From: Viscum album
Lineage: Eukaryota > Streptophyta > Magnoliopsida > Santalales > Viscaceae
NCBI GenBank assembly: GCA_963277665.1
Contig: OY728122.1
Coordinates: 1,548,468,868-1,548,532,867, forward strand
DNA length: 64,000 nucleotides
Reading direction: 5' to 3'
Part shown: positions 1-13,559 of the stretch, one piece after another
Layout of the letters: every line of letters starts with the position of its first letter
Position numbering within the stretch: position 1 is the stretch's first letter
Notes under the pieces: generated by a model
Database searches by the model: none
What the model was told of the DNA's origin: nothing
What the model saw: the letters and a program-made list of their open reading frames with translations, nothing else
Made by a program: the position numbers and the translations under genes

Positions 1-971
1 TTAAGAAATTTAATTTGTTTAAATCATGGTGAAACATAATGATGATTAATTAAGACAATGGTGAATATTAAATAGAAGATATTTTTTTTACTTTTTAAAT
101 TTGAGGAAGCTGAATTTTTTTTCAAGTTTCCTACATCAATTATTTAAGTCATCTACAAAATGTTTCACTGATCATTATAAAATTTTCATCTTTAAAGGAA
201 TTGGAAATGAAGAAAACAGAGTAAATCGAGTGAATTTTATTTCCGGGAAAATATACCATCAGGAAGATCAAGAGACTGAATGTTTTTTTACCGATTTGAG
301 AAATATCAATTTAAGTTTATCAGAATGAGAATGGTCATACATTGCATTGAGAAATGTTTTATTTTTGTAGATTTATAATTGTATCATTGTATTTAATCCA
401 TCATATTGAGAGAATTATATCCAGACTCATTTTATTGAGATAACTTAATCCAGACTCATTATATTTAGAAAATAATATCCAAACTCCTCATATGAAGAGA
501 ATCAAATCAAATCTCATCATTTGAAAAAACCATCATTAATAAAATTAGAATAAGGATTCTGACAGGAAATTTTTTGTGTAGTTTAAAAAAAATTATTTTT
601 TATTTTTTTGGAAAAATTTTGTTATAATAAATTATTATAGACTAAAAAGAGTTAGTATAATCTTTTCTATCGGGAGATAGGTGGTTTTAATGGTTGTTAG
701 CATAGGTTTTATACACTTCATCATAATATTTGATTTTCATAGACCCATGATAGTGCCAATGGGAAGTATGTGGGTTCCAAATTTGAGTAATAAACTTAGA
801 AATATTTTTGGATTTACATGCTTTACTACTTTTTCATACATGATTATTTACTAAAAGTTGATACGGAAATAAATCTTCATAGGATGAAGGAGTCACGATT
901 CTAAATGTTTTGAAACTTATGAAATGTGAACAACTGATTAACCCCCCCCCCCCCCAACTCAATTAATATAT
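1..971 (+). repeat. 5' LTR of the copia element, left part outside the window
   Basis: The segment aligns with 19690-20637. Shared landmarks are TAAATTTGAGGAAG near 98 and 19758, repeated AGAATTANATCCANACTCAT blocks near 410-500 and 20060-20160, ATAGACCNATGATAGTG near 740 and 20400, and GTGAACAACTGATT near 927 and 20588. It ends at about 971, inferred from the alignment of the last bases. Roughly 450 bp of the LTR should lie to the left of the window if the 3' LTR start is placed correctly. Confidence 0.75.
942..955 (+). repeat. C14 homopolymer near the LTR end
   Basis: A run of 14 C lies where the 3' LTR copy has only five C followed by ATCTTAG. It probably expanded by slippage from the short C-run typical of this LTR end. 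It is a likely place for sequencing or assembly length error. Confidence 0.85.
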
Positions 972-1167
972 GGTCATTTGGAATATAAATTAGTAATATA
1001 GTAAATTTTCCCTTGTTGAATCCTTATATTTGATATTATAAATTCATTCAATATTATAGAAATTACTACATTTGATGGAATACATTATTACAAATGAAAA
1101 TATAAGATGATTCTATATCTCCATTCTCTTTGACTTGATGTAGTTGATGTCACTACTATTGATTATC
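972..1167 (+). other. start of copia internal leader, cut by element A
   Basis: This is AT-rich leader between the 5' LTR and the insertion point of element A. A weak primer-binding candidate begins TGGTCATTTGG at 972, and it matches the usual initiator-Met site poorly. The leader should continue at 13176 on the other side of element A. Confidence 0.45.
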
Positions 1168-4100
1168 TGTAGAGACTCGGGCTTGATGTAGAGTTAAATT
1201 ACATTACATTTTCTGAATACATAATACATAGCAAAAATAGACACCCATGAACCGTAATAGTTTAGTTTCTTTGGATACATGGAACATAATATTCTAATCA
1301 TGGTGAATAACCTTCAACAAATATCATAAATATCTTCTCCTTTTATTCTTACATAAAAACATTCATTATGTCCTAGGGAAAAGAAGTCATAGAATGGGTG
1401 AGCTCGAATGCTTAGTAAGGGTAAACATGGATAATATAAAATAATCAATAAATATTTTAACGTAAAAACATGAACATAAAATATAATCATAAAAATCAGG
1501 AGAAATGACATAAAACATGCCAATATATAATGCATGGATCATAAAAGACCATTAATCCTAATAAAAAATAGCGTTGAAATAAAACATGGAGTTGTGTAAA
1601 ACCATTAAGCACAAAATATGATTTCCATAATAGCCAAGGAATTGCTTCCAAGACCATTATAGTGGACGAATTCCATTATTGAACTGGATTTACATGTCAT
1701 TCCAACCAAGTATTATTAAACCATATTTATTTGTTATTCTAGAAATGTATATCTTATGAGATATAAATCATTACCCAATTCATTTGAGTGATAAATAGTT
1801 CCTACCCTTCTCATAAAGAAGTATTTTTTTTGTTTGCCAAAAAATAAACATAAATCAATAATCATAACTCAATGAATAAAATGGGTTTCATAAAAATCAT
1901 CCCATCATAACATAATCAATATATAATAAATGTATAACATTTCATCATAAGAAAAGTGAAAACCTATAAATAATAGAGACATTATACATGAAATATAATC
2001 ATATTAAATAATTTTATCATATATAGAAAATGGTTTTGAAAAAACATTTGAAATGAATTCTTGAGGAAAATATCCTTTATTCTTCAAATTGATTTTATTT
2101 TCTCAAAATGACATGCAATTTTAAAAGAAAATAATTTTTGTAGAAAATAATCATGAAATCGTGTAGAGGAAGATTCATGGAAATGAGGCGTTATGAAACA
2201 GTAAAAACCAGTTCATGCCGTATATGTTAAAAAACATTCTCCACGTACTTTTACCAGAAAAGTAAAAAAGTACATCGTATGGTTTATAAAAGAAAGATTC
2301 ATTCCCTAATACATAGTAGAACTCAATAAGTGGTAAACATGACTTTAATTATACATAGATGAATAGTAAAGACATTATGAATTTTTTTCTATAAAATATG
2401 GACATATATGAAAAATATAACTCTAGTAAATACTTACTAATAAAAAATCCCAGATAAGAACGAGATTGGAATAATTATCCCATTACTTATGGCCAATTTG
2501 TTCTGTATCTATCCAAGAATCATATATAGTGTGTTTAAAAATATTATTAACCTGTAACAGAACTGTAATAATATTTTTTATATCATATATGATTCACTTA
2601 CAACTTTATATTACCTGTTCATTCATCAATTCCATGTTAAATAATTGTTTTGGGTAAACTCGTTTCATTTTTCATACGTGTTTTGAATTGTAATAATTCA
2701 TATGATTACTTATATCATGATTACTAATGTACATAATGAAAAACATTATTTATATATAATATATATTCAGAATATAATATATATATATATATTAGATCAA
2801 TAAATGGAATGAAATACACCTTTCATGGAGACAATAGGCTCTACGTATGCATGAATGCTATTTAAATTTCTTTATTAAATTTAATGTAACTATGTAAATA
2901 ACATATACATAAATCCAGTATTATTATTATGTCATAAATTTCATAATTATTTATTATATATACTTTATAATCAATCTTGAATGGTTAACATTGAGAGTGA
3001 ATCTCGTCGCGTTGTGGAGATGGTAAACTGTACGTACGCACGAGCGATGATATCATTCCCATTATTATTGAATGGAATTGGAGTGGATTATATAATAACT
3101 AAAAATATGTATTTTGTTAAAATAATAATGTATATTTATTATTTCCACCATTATACACATCCATGTATGGTGGTGGTGGAAAACAGATTACACCAGTGTG
3201 TGGAGACTCTAAGCCGTATGCACGCACACGCAATGATTTAGTTTTTGATAGGTTGGATATAAAGTGAAATAGTGTTATTTCATATTTATAATAACATATC
3301 ATTATAGTATTAATATTGATTTTAATACGTTATATTGAAACAACTAAATAATATGAAGTAGAAGAAGAATGAAAATTTAGTGAATCATTAAATGTGATTA
3401 CCTCTTCCTCGATGTGCCTCTTTTAATAATACTCTTATGGCACTAGATTTCATCTTTTAAGAATTCCAGAACCTCTATAATATAACAATAGATATTTATA
3501 AGTGGAATTGGAAGGGTTTGGCTGAGATTGATGGCTAAAACTTTAGTGAAGAGAAGAGCGAGGGAGTTCCCATTTACAAGAGAGGAGAGGAGCACTTTTA
3601 GAAACCTCAAAAATATTAATTTATAATAAACTCAAACCCCACATAAAAACGTCCAAAATGACAAAAATTCAATGATGATATGAGATAGGGTTGCAATATA
3701 ATCAGGAAATAAAATTTAGATATGTTGGGAAATTATTGTAAACCTTATCAATTTGATTTATCCTTATTTAATCTACTTAATATTATTTGTGGAAATAATA
3801 TTATAAATTTAAAATGGTTATAAATACTTACTCATGTGTTTTTAATTGTCCATAATTGGATAATTTATGACATTTTAGACCATATAAATTACAATTTATA
3901 ATTTTTAAATATTTATTATATTTTTAAACAATTTAATAATATGTTATGTTTATAAAATATCAATAGTGTCAATTTTGACAGTATTCATTTATTTGAATTT
4001 AAATAAAATCCACACAGTAGATATATTCAAACCAAAATATTTAATAGATTCCTATCATGTCATATTTATCTATAAAATTTGTGGAGCTCATTAATTATTT

Positions 4101-5767
4101 CATTAATGTTTATTTTAATATTTTTAATAACATTTCATTGATAACTATCTTAATAAAATAATTACTACAACATTTTTGTATATTTATTTAATAGACTTAT
4201 TTGTTGCATAAAAATTAAAAATAAAATACTATGAAAAGGTTATATTGATTATATTTCAAAATAATACTTTTTTTCTAATTTATCATCTAAAACACCCAAC
4301 TTTTAAAATGATATGTTTATTAAATTATGAAGGTGACAACTTTGGCATCATTTAGAATAAAATAATATAAATGTCATAATCTATTTTAAAATTTTCCAAA
4401 TGGTCCAAAAGGAGACCCTTATATAATTAGGGTGTATATATACCTGACCAATAATGTTTGGTGAGGTTTCCTGTCCTTTTGGTGGGTATTATTATTTTAA
4501 TAAAAATAATATTATTGATTTGACACAAAATAAATAATTTCTGCATCAATAATGTATAAGAAATTAATTAAATTATATATTTTTTTAAAATTACAAATAA
4601 ATTACCACGATTAATATAAACACTTTATCATTCAAACGACTATTTATAATAGAAATTATATTTTGGATAAACTTATATTTAAAATAATTTAATTAATAAA
4701 GTTTGAGTGGGATGTATTTAACTTTCCTTTAGATAAAAATAACTAAAGGACTTATTATCATCCGAGTGGGTTCCAATAGAAAAAATTTCTATCCAAGTAT
4801 GTTTAAGAGATAAATATAATAAACCAATGACGTCAAGGCAAGTGTTAGTGTATTTTTATAATATTATTTTAACCTTTAATTACCTGATTTTCCTTTAACT
4901 GTGGTAAATAAAAATTACCATAGTTACTATTCATAACGCCAAAAAAAAAGTAGAATATTAAAATAATTTGGACCTACTGATTCAAAATATGGAATCTATT
5001 TTACCAAATTCAATACATAGAAGATGCAGTATTTAATTTAAAATTAATCCTGCTGTTGATAAAACATGTTTTAAATGTAAAAACATTGCAAAAGATTGAA
5101 ATGTTTTCACCTATGAATTCATTGTAAACATAATTATAAGGACATATATTATATTAAATGGTAAAAATATAGTATATTTATACATTAAAACAAATAAATA
5201 TTATAATTTTACCATATAAATTATAACGATGAAAAAAGTTGTTTTTAATTAAAATTTAGCATATTTTTACAACTCATAAACATATGCAGGTTATCAAAAT
5301 AATGTCCAAAATTTATAAAACATAAATATTTATATCCTGATTCAAAATAAAAATTTATATTTTTTAAATTTAAATTATATAATTTTCAAAAATATTATTT
5401 AAAATGGGTTCTCTATAAAAAGACGGCAAAACAACATTTTTTAATAAATACTTCCTTTATATGAAAAATTAATTTTGTTCTCATACCATGTTCTAGAAAA
5501 TCTAAAAAAAAAATATAATGTTATAAAATAAAAAATATGGTTAATACAAATCATAATGGCTAGTTTAAATTAAAATTATAACAATATATCATTATTTAGT
5601 AAAAAACAGTATTGCATACAACACAGTCTATTGAGGATGGCCACTCTTGTGTGTTACACAAGCCATGTATATAGTTTTTTATACTACAAACTAATCTTGG
5701 TGTAGCGTAAAAAATTATATCAAAGAAATTAAAAGGAATATATATCAAAAAATCGTAGGGTGTTATA
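1168..5767 (-). repeat. element A left LTR (3' LTR in its own orientation)
   Basis: It aligns with 8569-13175 over its whole length. Examples are 1195-1290 with 8597-8710, 2390-2480 with 9780-9870, 3160-3250 with 10560-10640, and 4800-4930 with 12190-12320. Its length of 4600 bp is long for a plant gypsy LTR. The outer end reads TGTTATA where the other copy has TGTTACA, so the terminal CA has decayed. It contains no gene; the open frames at 1314-1535 and 2981-3302 are short AT-driven shadows. Confidence 0.8.
2760..2795. repeat. AT dinucleotide repeat in LTR A
   Basis: An alternating AT run inside the left LTR. The matching place in the right LTR, around 10170-10195, carries a similar run, so it was present before the element inserted. 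Confidence 0.8.
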
Positions 5768-5781
5768 TTCTACCCCCCCTT
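5768..5781 (-). other. polypurine tract of element A
   Basis: On the minus strand this reads AAGGGGGGTAGAA directly before the 3' LTR, the expected place and composition for the plus-strand primer of reverse transcription. Elements C and D carry the similar AAGGTGGGGAG at the same position. Confidence 0.7.
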
Positions 5782-7428
5782 AAAATGAATTTCTACCTTG
5801 TAATTCATCATTGTTATAAATGGTTTACTATTTGAAATATTATTTCATAGAAATCCACATCGTAAAAAGGAATACTAAAAATTATTTTTAAAAATTGATG
5901 TACTATATATAATGGTTACCCAATGTAACTCAACACTGGGTTTCCACATAGTAAAATGTTGCTGACAATATGGATATGGAATAGAAATCTAATCATCATG
6001 TTCTGATGGGGAGTGGTAGAGAAAATGGTTATGAAAAATACAACATTCACAAATCCATAAATTTGTGATGATCTATGGTACGATCTGATTCATCGGATAA
6101 GAGGGAACCTGGACACCATTTTTAGTTTTAAAGTTCATTTTCATAGAGTTGATGAATTTTTTCATAAGGAAAAATACACACTTTATTTCAGTGTGAAATC
6201 ATCATTGGCCATTCCATGAACAATTTCCAATTTATCTCATATTTGAAGAAATGATGTTGAATTTTTCGTTCTTGAAGTATCAACAGTTCATGCAATAGAA
6301 TGATAGGTCATTCCATCTGTCTCTACCAAAAAAAGGATACCATAGTATATTAAATATACATAAGTCCATATATAGTGAGGTTAATTGTATATGGTTAAAA
6401 AATGTACCTATACCTCATCAATCATACCAATAATAAAATAAAACTTATTTCTACAAACCAGGAACATCATGTAGGACAATGTTAGGCGATAAAGGCCTAT
6501 CAGACTTTGGTTGTGGGTACGATTCCAACAACCTTGTCTGACGTGATGGTTTGTCACCCATCCTAATGGTTGTCCTTTTTCTAATACTATACTATTACAA
6601 CATTCTAGAAAGAATATCAAAAATTTATGGCCTTAAACAATACTATCAGATGGCTATCTTAATCTATTCCAATCTATTGGTTAATCCAAAATATATCTGT
6701 CCAATCTCACCATATAAATAAAAATATTACAAGAGATGCCATCAACCTTGAATGTGAATACCATAATTTATCCCCCATAAATCATAAGACATATATTGAT
6801 GGTCATATTCCAATCATGTGAATACCTTAATCATGTATTCTCTTGAAACATGAATTACCATATAACCTTAGTGAAAACATGAATATTGTCAAAAGTTAAC
6901 ACATTTCACATACTGAAATCCCAAAATTTCTATATACTCAAACCATGATATCACTTCATCCTTATATCAATCATGAACTCATTAATACTATCAAACATAT
7001 TATTTTCTAATTATCCCTTCATAATCCACATATTACAAGATTTCCAAAAATATTTCAACCACTTTTCATAGATACTGGTACCATACAATTATTTAAAACC
7101 CTAATAAACCAATACATTGATATCCCAATATTCCATGATACTAAAAATGAGATTCCACAACAATATTTTGGAATCCCATTACATAAACGCATATTCATTC
7201 CACTAATTCGTTTTCATATTCAACATCGCCAATAGTGGTCGTATGTTACTTCCCTTTGTCCATTTCCTTAAGAGGTTGTTGATGTCGATCATAATTAACC
7301 CTCAGATTATGGAATTGGTTAGCATAATTCCATATTTACTTGCACATGTAGCATTGAAGTGTTCATGGTACATTCTCTGAAGCCTTTTTTCTATTCATAT
7401 CATTAGCTACATTTTTACTATTACAACG
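5782..7428 (-). other. element A interior downstream of gag, not recognised
   Basis: About 1.6 kb lies between the gag zinc knuckle and the polypurine tract. I translated the minus strand in parts and saw no RT FxDD, RNase H or integrase HHCC/DDE pattern. A less AT-rich patch at 6480-6565 holds an inverted pair GTTGT...ACAAC around GGTACGATTCC, which resembles a Pol III B-box, but no convincing A-box was found. The function is unknown. Confidence 0.5.
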
Positions 7429-8130
7429 ACACTCAGCTACTTGATGACCTTATTTTCCACCACTAAAACATTTTCCAGTCCCTTTATGATAATCTCAACT
7501 ATGCTTCTTTCCTCACATTGAGAATAATGAACCATTTGACTTCTATTCACCATTTTTATTAGATTTTTCAATCAACTCCATCTTTCATTTATTTTCAAAA
7601 CCAAGAGATGGATATGTAACACCATCTTCCAGTTCTACATTGATTGCACAACACACAATTTCATCCTGGCTACAAAATTATCTTATAGCCAATGCCCTTC
7701 GAAGACTTGATTTTAAGCCATTGAAGAATATATCAACTATAATTTCAGGTATCATGATAATTCCAAAGGCATACCATGGAAGCCTTGTTAAATTAGCATC
7801 GTATATACCCATAGATTCATTATCCTTTTTCTTAAGCTCAAGGAACTACTTTTCGATCTTCTTCCAGTGAATTAGAAGAATGTACTTATAGAAAAATAAG
7901 TTCTTAAACTTATCCCATTCTAATGATTCAATTTCATCTTGGGGCCTCATATTATTAATTAGATTCCACCACTAGTCTACTTCAATGTCTAAATTTTAAT
8001 CAACCAGAATGAATTTTTCATGTTCCGAATAGCGATGAATGGAAAATATCATTTCAATGGTACTGGTCCATTGTTCAGAAAAAAGTGGATCAGAAGACCA
8101 ATTGATTGAAGGTGGATGTTTCCTCTTGAA
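7429..8130 (-). pseudogene. gag: element A gag remnant with zinc knuckle
   Basis: This is the retrotransposon capsid/nucleocapsid gene, whose product would package element RNA. On the minus strand, from 8130 down, a decayed capsid reads FKRKHPPS, then SDPLFSEQWTSTIEMIF, SEHEKF and WWNLI. This follows the plant chromovirus gag pattern of PP, SDP, W..IE.IF and WW. Further on come LEWDKFKNLFFYKYI near 7900 and the GL/A..VE motifs near 7650-7740. A zinc knuckle at 7429-7470 reads CFSGGK*GHQVAEC. The second cysteine is replaced by glycine and a stop lies inside, so it could not bind zinc normally. Element D shares the LEWDKFK block, so A and D gag are related. Several stops break the frame. Confidence 0.75.
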
Positions 8131-8553
8131 GGACTCAATAGGGTATTGTTCCCTTATTTTCTAATTTGGATGTCCAAAATGATTCATAACTTGTGTAAGT
8201 ATAACAATAATATTTTTTACTCTATCTCCCATAACATTGGTTTGTTCAGGAGGACAATCATTGCATTTTCTATTACATTTATCCATATACTTCCATTAGG
8301 TTCTAGCCATCGTATAAAACCCAAAAATAATAGTGTGAGTTGAAAAAATCTTTCTAGTAAAACAACATAATAAAGGGGAGTACATTAAATATCTAACATC
8401 TTAGGTTTAATTCTAAGATCATTACAATAATTATATGCCTATAACCAATAATTATACTTAACTTTATGGACATTACAAGACATACCTTAGAAATATATCT
8501 TGGGATCTCAATATAGTTTTCGCATCCTAGTTTCCAATGGTTAGCTAAACATT

Positions 8554-8566
8554 TCCTCGGATACCA
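8554..8566 (-). other. primer-binding site of element A
   Basis: The minus strand reads TGGTATCCGAGGA two bases inside the right LTR. It is close to TGGTATCAGAGC, the site complementary to initiator methionine tRNA used by most plant gypsy elements. This fixes the element's orientation. Confidence 0.75.
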
Positions 8567-8568
8567 AC

Positions 8569-11500
8569 TATGGTGACCAGATCTTGACATACATGGAAAT
8601 TACATTACTTTTGCAGAATACTTAATACATAACAAAAATTGACACCCTAGGACCATAATAGTTTAGTTTATTTGGAATCTATGAATATAATCTTCTAATC
8701 ATGGTGAAAGATCTTCAAAATCTCTCATAAAGATATTCCACTTTTTTTCTTACCTAATGCCTTTATTTATGTCATGGAGAAAAGAAAAAATAAAAAGGGT
8801 GAGCTCGAATGATCCGTAACGTTAAACATGGAGAATATAAAACAATCCACAAATATTTGAAAATAAAAACATGAACATAAAATTTAAACATCAAAATTTT
8901 TAGCAATGACATAGAACATGGAAATACGTAAGGTATCGATCAGAAAGGACCATTAATAATGATAAAATAGCTTGGAAAAAAACATGGAGTTGTGGAAAAC
9001 CATTAAGGACATAATATGATTTCCATAGTAGCCAAGGTATTACTGCCAAGACCATCAAATTGGATGAAGTCTATTACTAAAATAGATTTACTTCCTATTC
9101 CAACCCTGTATTACTGATCTAGATTTACTTGCCATTCCATCAATGTCTATAAAAAGAGATATAAAAATTTACCCAATTCATTGGAGGGGGAAATAACTCC
9201 CACCCATCTTATAATGAAATAATTATTTCATGTTCCACAAAATAAACATAAATCACTCTTCATAACCTAATGAATAAATTGGGTTTCATAAACATATTCA
9301 CATGATAATATATTCCATCTAGAACAAATGGAAATCATTTCATCGTATGAAAAATGATCCCATTAAAATAATAGAGACATTATACTAGAAACCCCAAAAA
9401 TATTAAATAATGTCATATTAGATGGAAAATAGTTTTGATAAAACACTTGAAATGAATTATGGAGGAAAATATCCTTTCTACTTCAAATTCAATTTCTTTT
9501 CACAAAATTCCATAAAATTTTAAAAGAAATGGATTTTGTTGAAAATAATCATGAAATCATGTAGATTATTCATCCTGGAAATAAGGCATTATGAAACCAT
9601 AAAAATATGTTCCTTCCATATAATTTAAAAAAACATTCTCCTCACACTTTACCAGGAAAAGAAATAAATCACCTCGTATTGTAAAAAAAGACAGATTCCT
9701 TCCATAATACAAAATACAATTCATAAAGGGATAAACCCGACATAAAAAATAAATATAAGAATAATAAAAACATTATGAAAACATTTATTATAAAACATGG
9801 ACATAGATGATAAATATTACCCCAGTAAATAATTATGAATAAACCATCTCGGATAAGAACGAGATTGGAATAATTATCCCTTACCTTATGTCTAATTTTT
9901 TCTGAATATGTCTAAGACTCTTGTATTGTTGGATTAAACATATTATTAACTTATAATAGAACCATAATAATATTTATGATATCACATATGATGCACTGAC
10001 GACATTATAATACCCTTTTATATGTCAATTCCATGTTAAAGAAGTGTTTTGGGTAAAATCGTTTCATTTGTAGTACACATTATGAATTTTAATTATTCAT
10101 ATGATTACATAGATCATGATTACATACTTTCAAAATGTAAAACATGATTCATATATAATTTATATTCAGAATATAATATATATATATATATAACAGAATG
10201 ATAAATGGAATGAAATACACCGTTCATTGAGATGATAGGCCCTATGTACGCATGATTATTGTTTTCGTTTCCTTATTAAATTGACTAGAAGTAGGAAAAT
10301 AACATATAAATAAATACAGTATCATTATAAAGTCATATATTTCATGATTATTTTTTATACATAGTTTATAATAATTCTTTAATAGTTAACATGGATAATG
10401 AATCACATCACATAGTGGGGACTGTAATCCATACGTCCACACGAGCGATGATATCATTCCCATAATTGTTGAATGGAATTAGAGTGGATGATATAATATC
10501 TCAGAATCAGTATGATGTTACAAAAATAATATATTGTTATTATTTCAACCATTATACCCATCCAATTATGGTGGTGGTGGAATAACATATTACACCACAA
10601 CATGGAGATGGTAAGCCATGCGTGCGCACACACAATGATTTTGTTTTTGGTAGGATGGATATAAGGTGAAATAATGTTGTTTCATAATTATAATAACATA
10701 TCAGTATATTAGTGATACTTATGTTATTAATTTATAATGAAAAAACTAAAGAAGAGAAAGTAGAAGAATAAATAAACAAGAAATAATTGGTAGAATAGAT
10801 TACATCTTCCTCAACATGCCTATTTTAAACGTCCTCTTAGGGCACCATAGTTGGTCTTTTGAGAAGTCCAGAAACTCTATAATATAACTAGAGAGGTTGA
10901 TAAGAGGAATTGATAGGGGTTGGCCAATCTTGTTGGCTTAAAATGGAGTGAAGAGAAGAGGGAGGGGTCCCCTTTTATAAAAATGGAGAGGGGCACTTTT
11001 GGAAACCTCAAAAGTATTAATTTATAATAAACTCAAAACCCATATAAAAACCTAAAAAATGACTCAAATTAGCATATGAGATGAGATAGGGTAGTAATAT
11101 CATCAAAAAATAAAATTTAGACTTGTTGGGAAATTATTTAAAACCTTATAAATTTGATTTATCTTTATTTAATTTATTTAATCTCATTTGTGCGAATAAT
11201 ATTCTAAATTTTAAATGGTTATAAATACATACATATGTGTTGTGAATTTTCCATAATTCGATACTTTATGAAATTTTGGACCATATAAATTTCAATTTTT
11301 AATTTTTAAATATTTTTTTGATTTTTAAACAATTTAATAATATTTTACTTTTATAAAATATCAATAGTGTCAACTTTGATACTATTCATTTATTTGAATT
11401 TAAATAAAATACACATAAAAGATATGTTCAAAGAAAAATATTTAATAAATTACTAAATATCATATTTATCTATAAAATTAGTGGATCACATTAGTTAGTT

Positions 11501-13175
11501 CATTTAATATTTATTTTAATTTCTTTAAAAAAATTATTTGATATTTCTATTAATAAAATAATTACTACAACATTTTCGTACAATTATTTAATATATTTAT
11601 TTTTTGAATAAAAATTAAATATAAAATACTATGATAAATTTAAATATATTTTATTTCACAAGAATACTTATAGTTGAATTTAACTTCTAAAACACCCAAA
11701 TTTTAAAATGATATGTTTATTAAATTATGAAGGTGACAACTTTGAAATCATTTAAAATAAAATAATATAAATATCATAATCTATTTTATAAAATTCGATA
11801 TGGTCCACAAGTCTGCCCTTGGATGATTAGGGTATATATATACTCGACCAATAAGTTTTGGTCAAGTTTAGGGTCCTTTTGGTGGGTGTTATTATTTTAA
11901 AAAAACTATATTATTGATTTTTCACAAAATAACTAATTTTTGCATCATTAATGTATAATCTATTAATGTAACTATTTATTTATTAAAAATTACATATAAA
12001 TTTCTATGTTGTTTAAAAAAATTTATATTTCAAATTAGTATTTATAATTGAATTTATGTTTTGTATAACCTTATATTAAAAATAATTTAATTAATAAAGT
12101 TTGAGTGAGACATAATTAACTTTCTTATAAATAAAATAAATTAAAGGTCTTAATATAATCCAATTGGGTTCCATTAGATTCCATTTCGACCCGAGTATGT
12201 TTAAGAGAGAAATATAATCAACAAATGACCTCATGAAAAGTGTTAGTGTAATTTTATAATATTATTTTTACCATTAATTACCTGATTTTCCATTAATTGT
12301 GGTAAATTAAATTTACCATAGTTACTATTCATAATGCCCAAAAATAAAAAGTATCCTATTAACAGAATTTAGTTCTAATAATTCCAAATATGGAATCCAT
12401 TTTTCCAAATTAAATACAAAGATGTTGCAGTATTTAATTTGAAATAAATCCCGCAGTTGAGAAAAAGTGTTTTAAAAGTTAAAACATTTCAAAAGATTGA
12501 AATGTTATTACCTATGAATTCAATGTAAAATTAATGATAATTACTTATATTATATTAAATGGTAATAATATATTCTATTTATACACTAAATCCATTCAAT
12601 ATAATATTTTAACCATATAAATTATCTCGATGAAGAAAGTTGTTTTTAATTAAAATTTAGCGTATTTTTACTATTCATCAAAATATGAACGTTATGAGAA
12701 TAATGTCAAAATTTTATCTAACATGTATTTTTTATATCCTAAATAAAAATAAAAATATAACATTGTCAAACTGAACTTATAAACTTGTCAAAATTTTGAT
12801 TTAAAATGGGTGTGCCATAAAAAGACCGCAAAACTGATTTTTTTTTTGCAAAATACTTCCTTTATACGAAAAATTGATTTTATTCCCATACCATGTTCTA
12901 AAAAATGTGTAAGATGAATTATAATGCTATAAAATTCAAAATTTTGTTAATACTATTAATAACAGCTAGTTCATAAGAATATTATAACAATATATCGTTG
13001 TATAGTAAAACTCAGTATTGTGTACAACACACACAATTGAGGATTGTCGCTCTAGCGTCTAACACAAGCCAAGTATACTATTGTGTATACTGTAAGTTAA
13101 TCTCAGTGTAGCATACAACGTAAAATATCAATGAAATTAAAAATAAAGTATTTCATAAAATCTTAGGGTGTTACA
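8569..13175 (-). repeat. element A right LTR (5' LTR in its own orientation)
   Basis: It is the direct-repeat partner of 1168-5767, about 4607 bp long. On the minus strand it starts TGTAACACCCTAAG. By eye the two copies differ at many sites, with abundant transitions and small indels, which indicates an old insertion. There are no recognisable genes within it. Confidence 0.8.
10971..10984 (-). promoter_or_regulatory. candidate TATA box of element A
   Basis: The minus strand reads TTTTTATAAAAGGGG at this place, a strong TATA match in GC-richer surroundings typical of a U3/R boundary. The matching site in the left LTR, around 3570, has decayed to TTTACAAG. Confidence 0.5.
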
Positions 13176-13559
13176 TTGTTTAACAATTCATATTGAGTCC
13201 CATATGATGTTTTCTATTAAGAGAAATGTAGAAGCCAATGGATAGGATAAAAATTAAATACTTATTCCTTTATCAGTGAATGTTTATCAGAAGGTTATGG
13301 GTTTTAATACCCCAAAAATTATGTGGGACTAGAATTATATTATTTATGAAGGTAATAATAATGCGATGAATGAAAAGATACAAATTTGTAATAGTATATA
13401 TTTTGAAATAATAATATGACATAGGGAAACTATTGATGAAAACATCAACAAAGTAAATTATGTAGTCTTCAACATCATTGGAATTAGATATGTCTAGGAA
13501 GATATAACAATTTTGAATAAACCTATGAGAAAATTTCAAAACATGTTTGAATCGAAAAT

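Larger units (their letters stand above)
1168..13175 (-). mobile_element. element A: Ty3/gypsy retrotransposon with 4.6-kb LTRs and gag-only interior
   Basis: Two direct copies of about 4.6 kb (1168-5767 and 8569-13175) flank a 2.8-kb interior. Read on the minus strand, the right copy begins TGTAACACCC, a common start of plant gypsy LTRs. An initiator-Met-type primer site lies just inside the right LTR and a purine tract just inside the left LTR, so transcription runs right to left. Only gag is recognised in the interior, and no RT or integrase motif was found in any frame I read. The flanking 5-mers, TTATC at 1163-1167 and TTGTT at 13176-13180, differ by two transitions and may be an eroded target duplication. 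The element lies in the leader of the copia element and is therefore younger than it. Confidence 0.8.

Noticed and set aside
6480..6565. tRNA gene
   Set aside because: Only a B-box-like GGTACGATTCC is present; no cloverleaf, acceptor stem or clear A-box could be formed.
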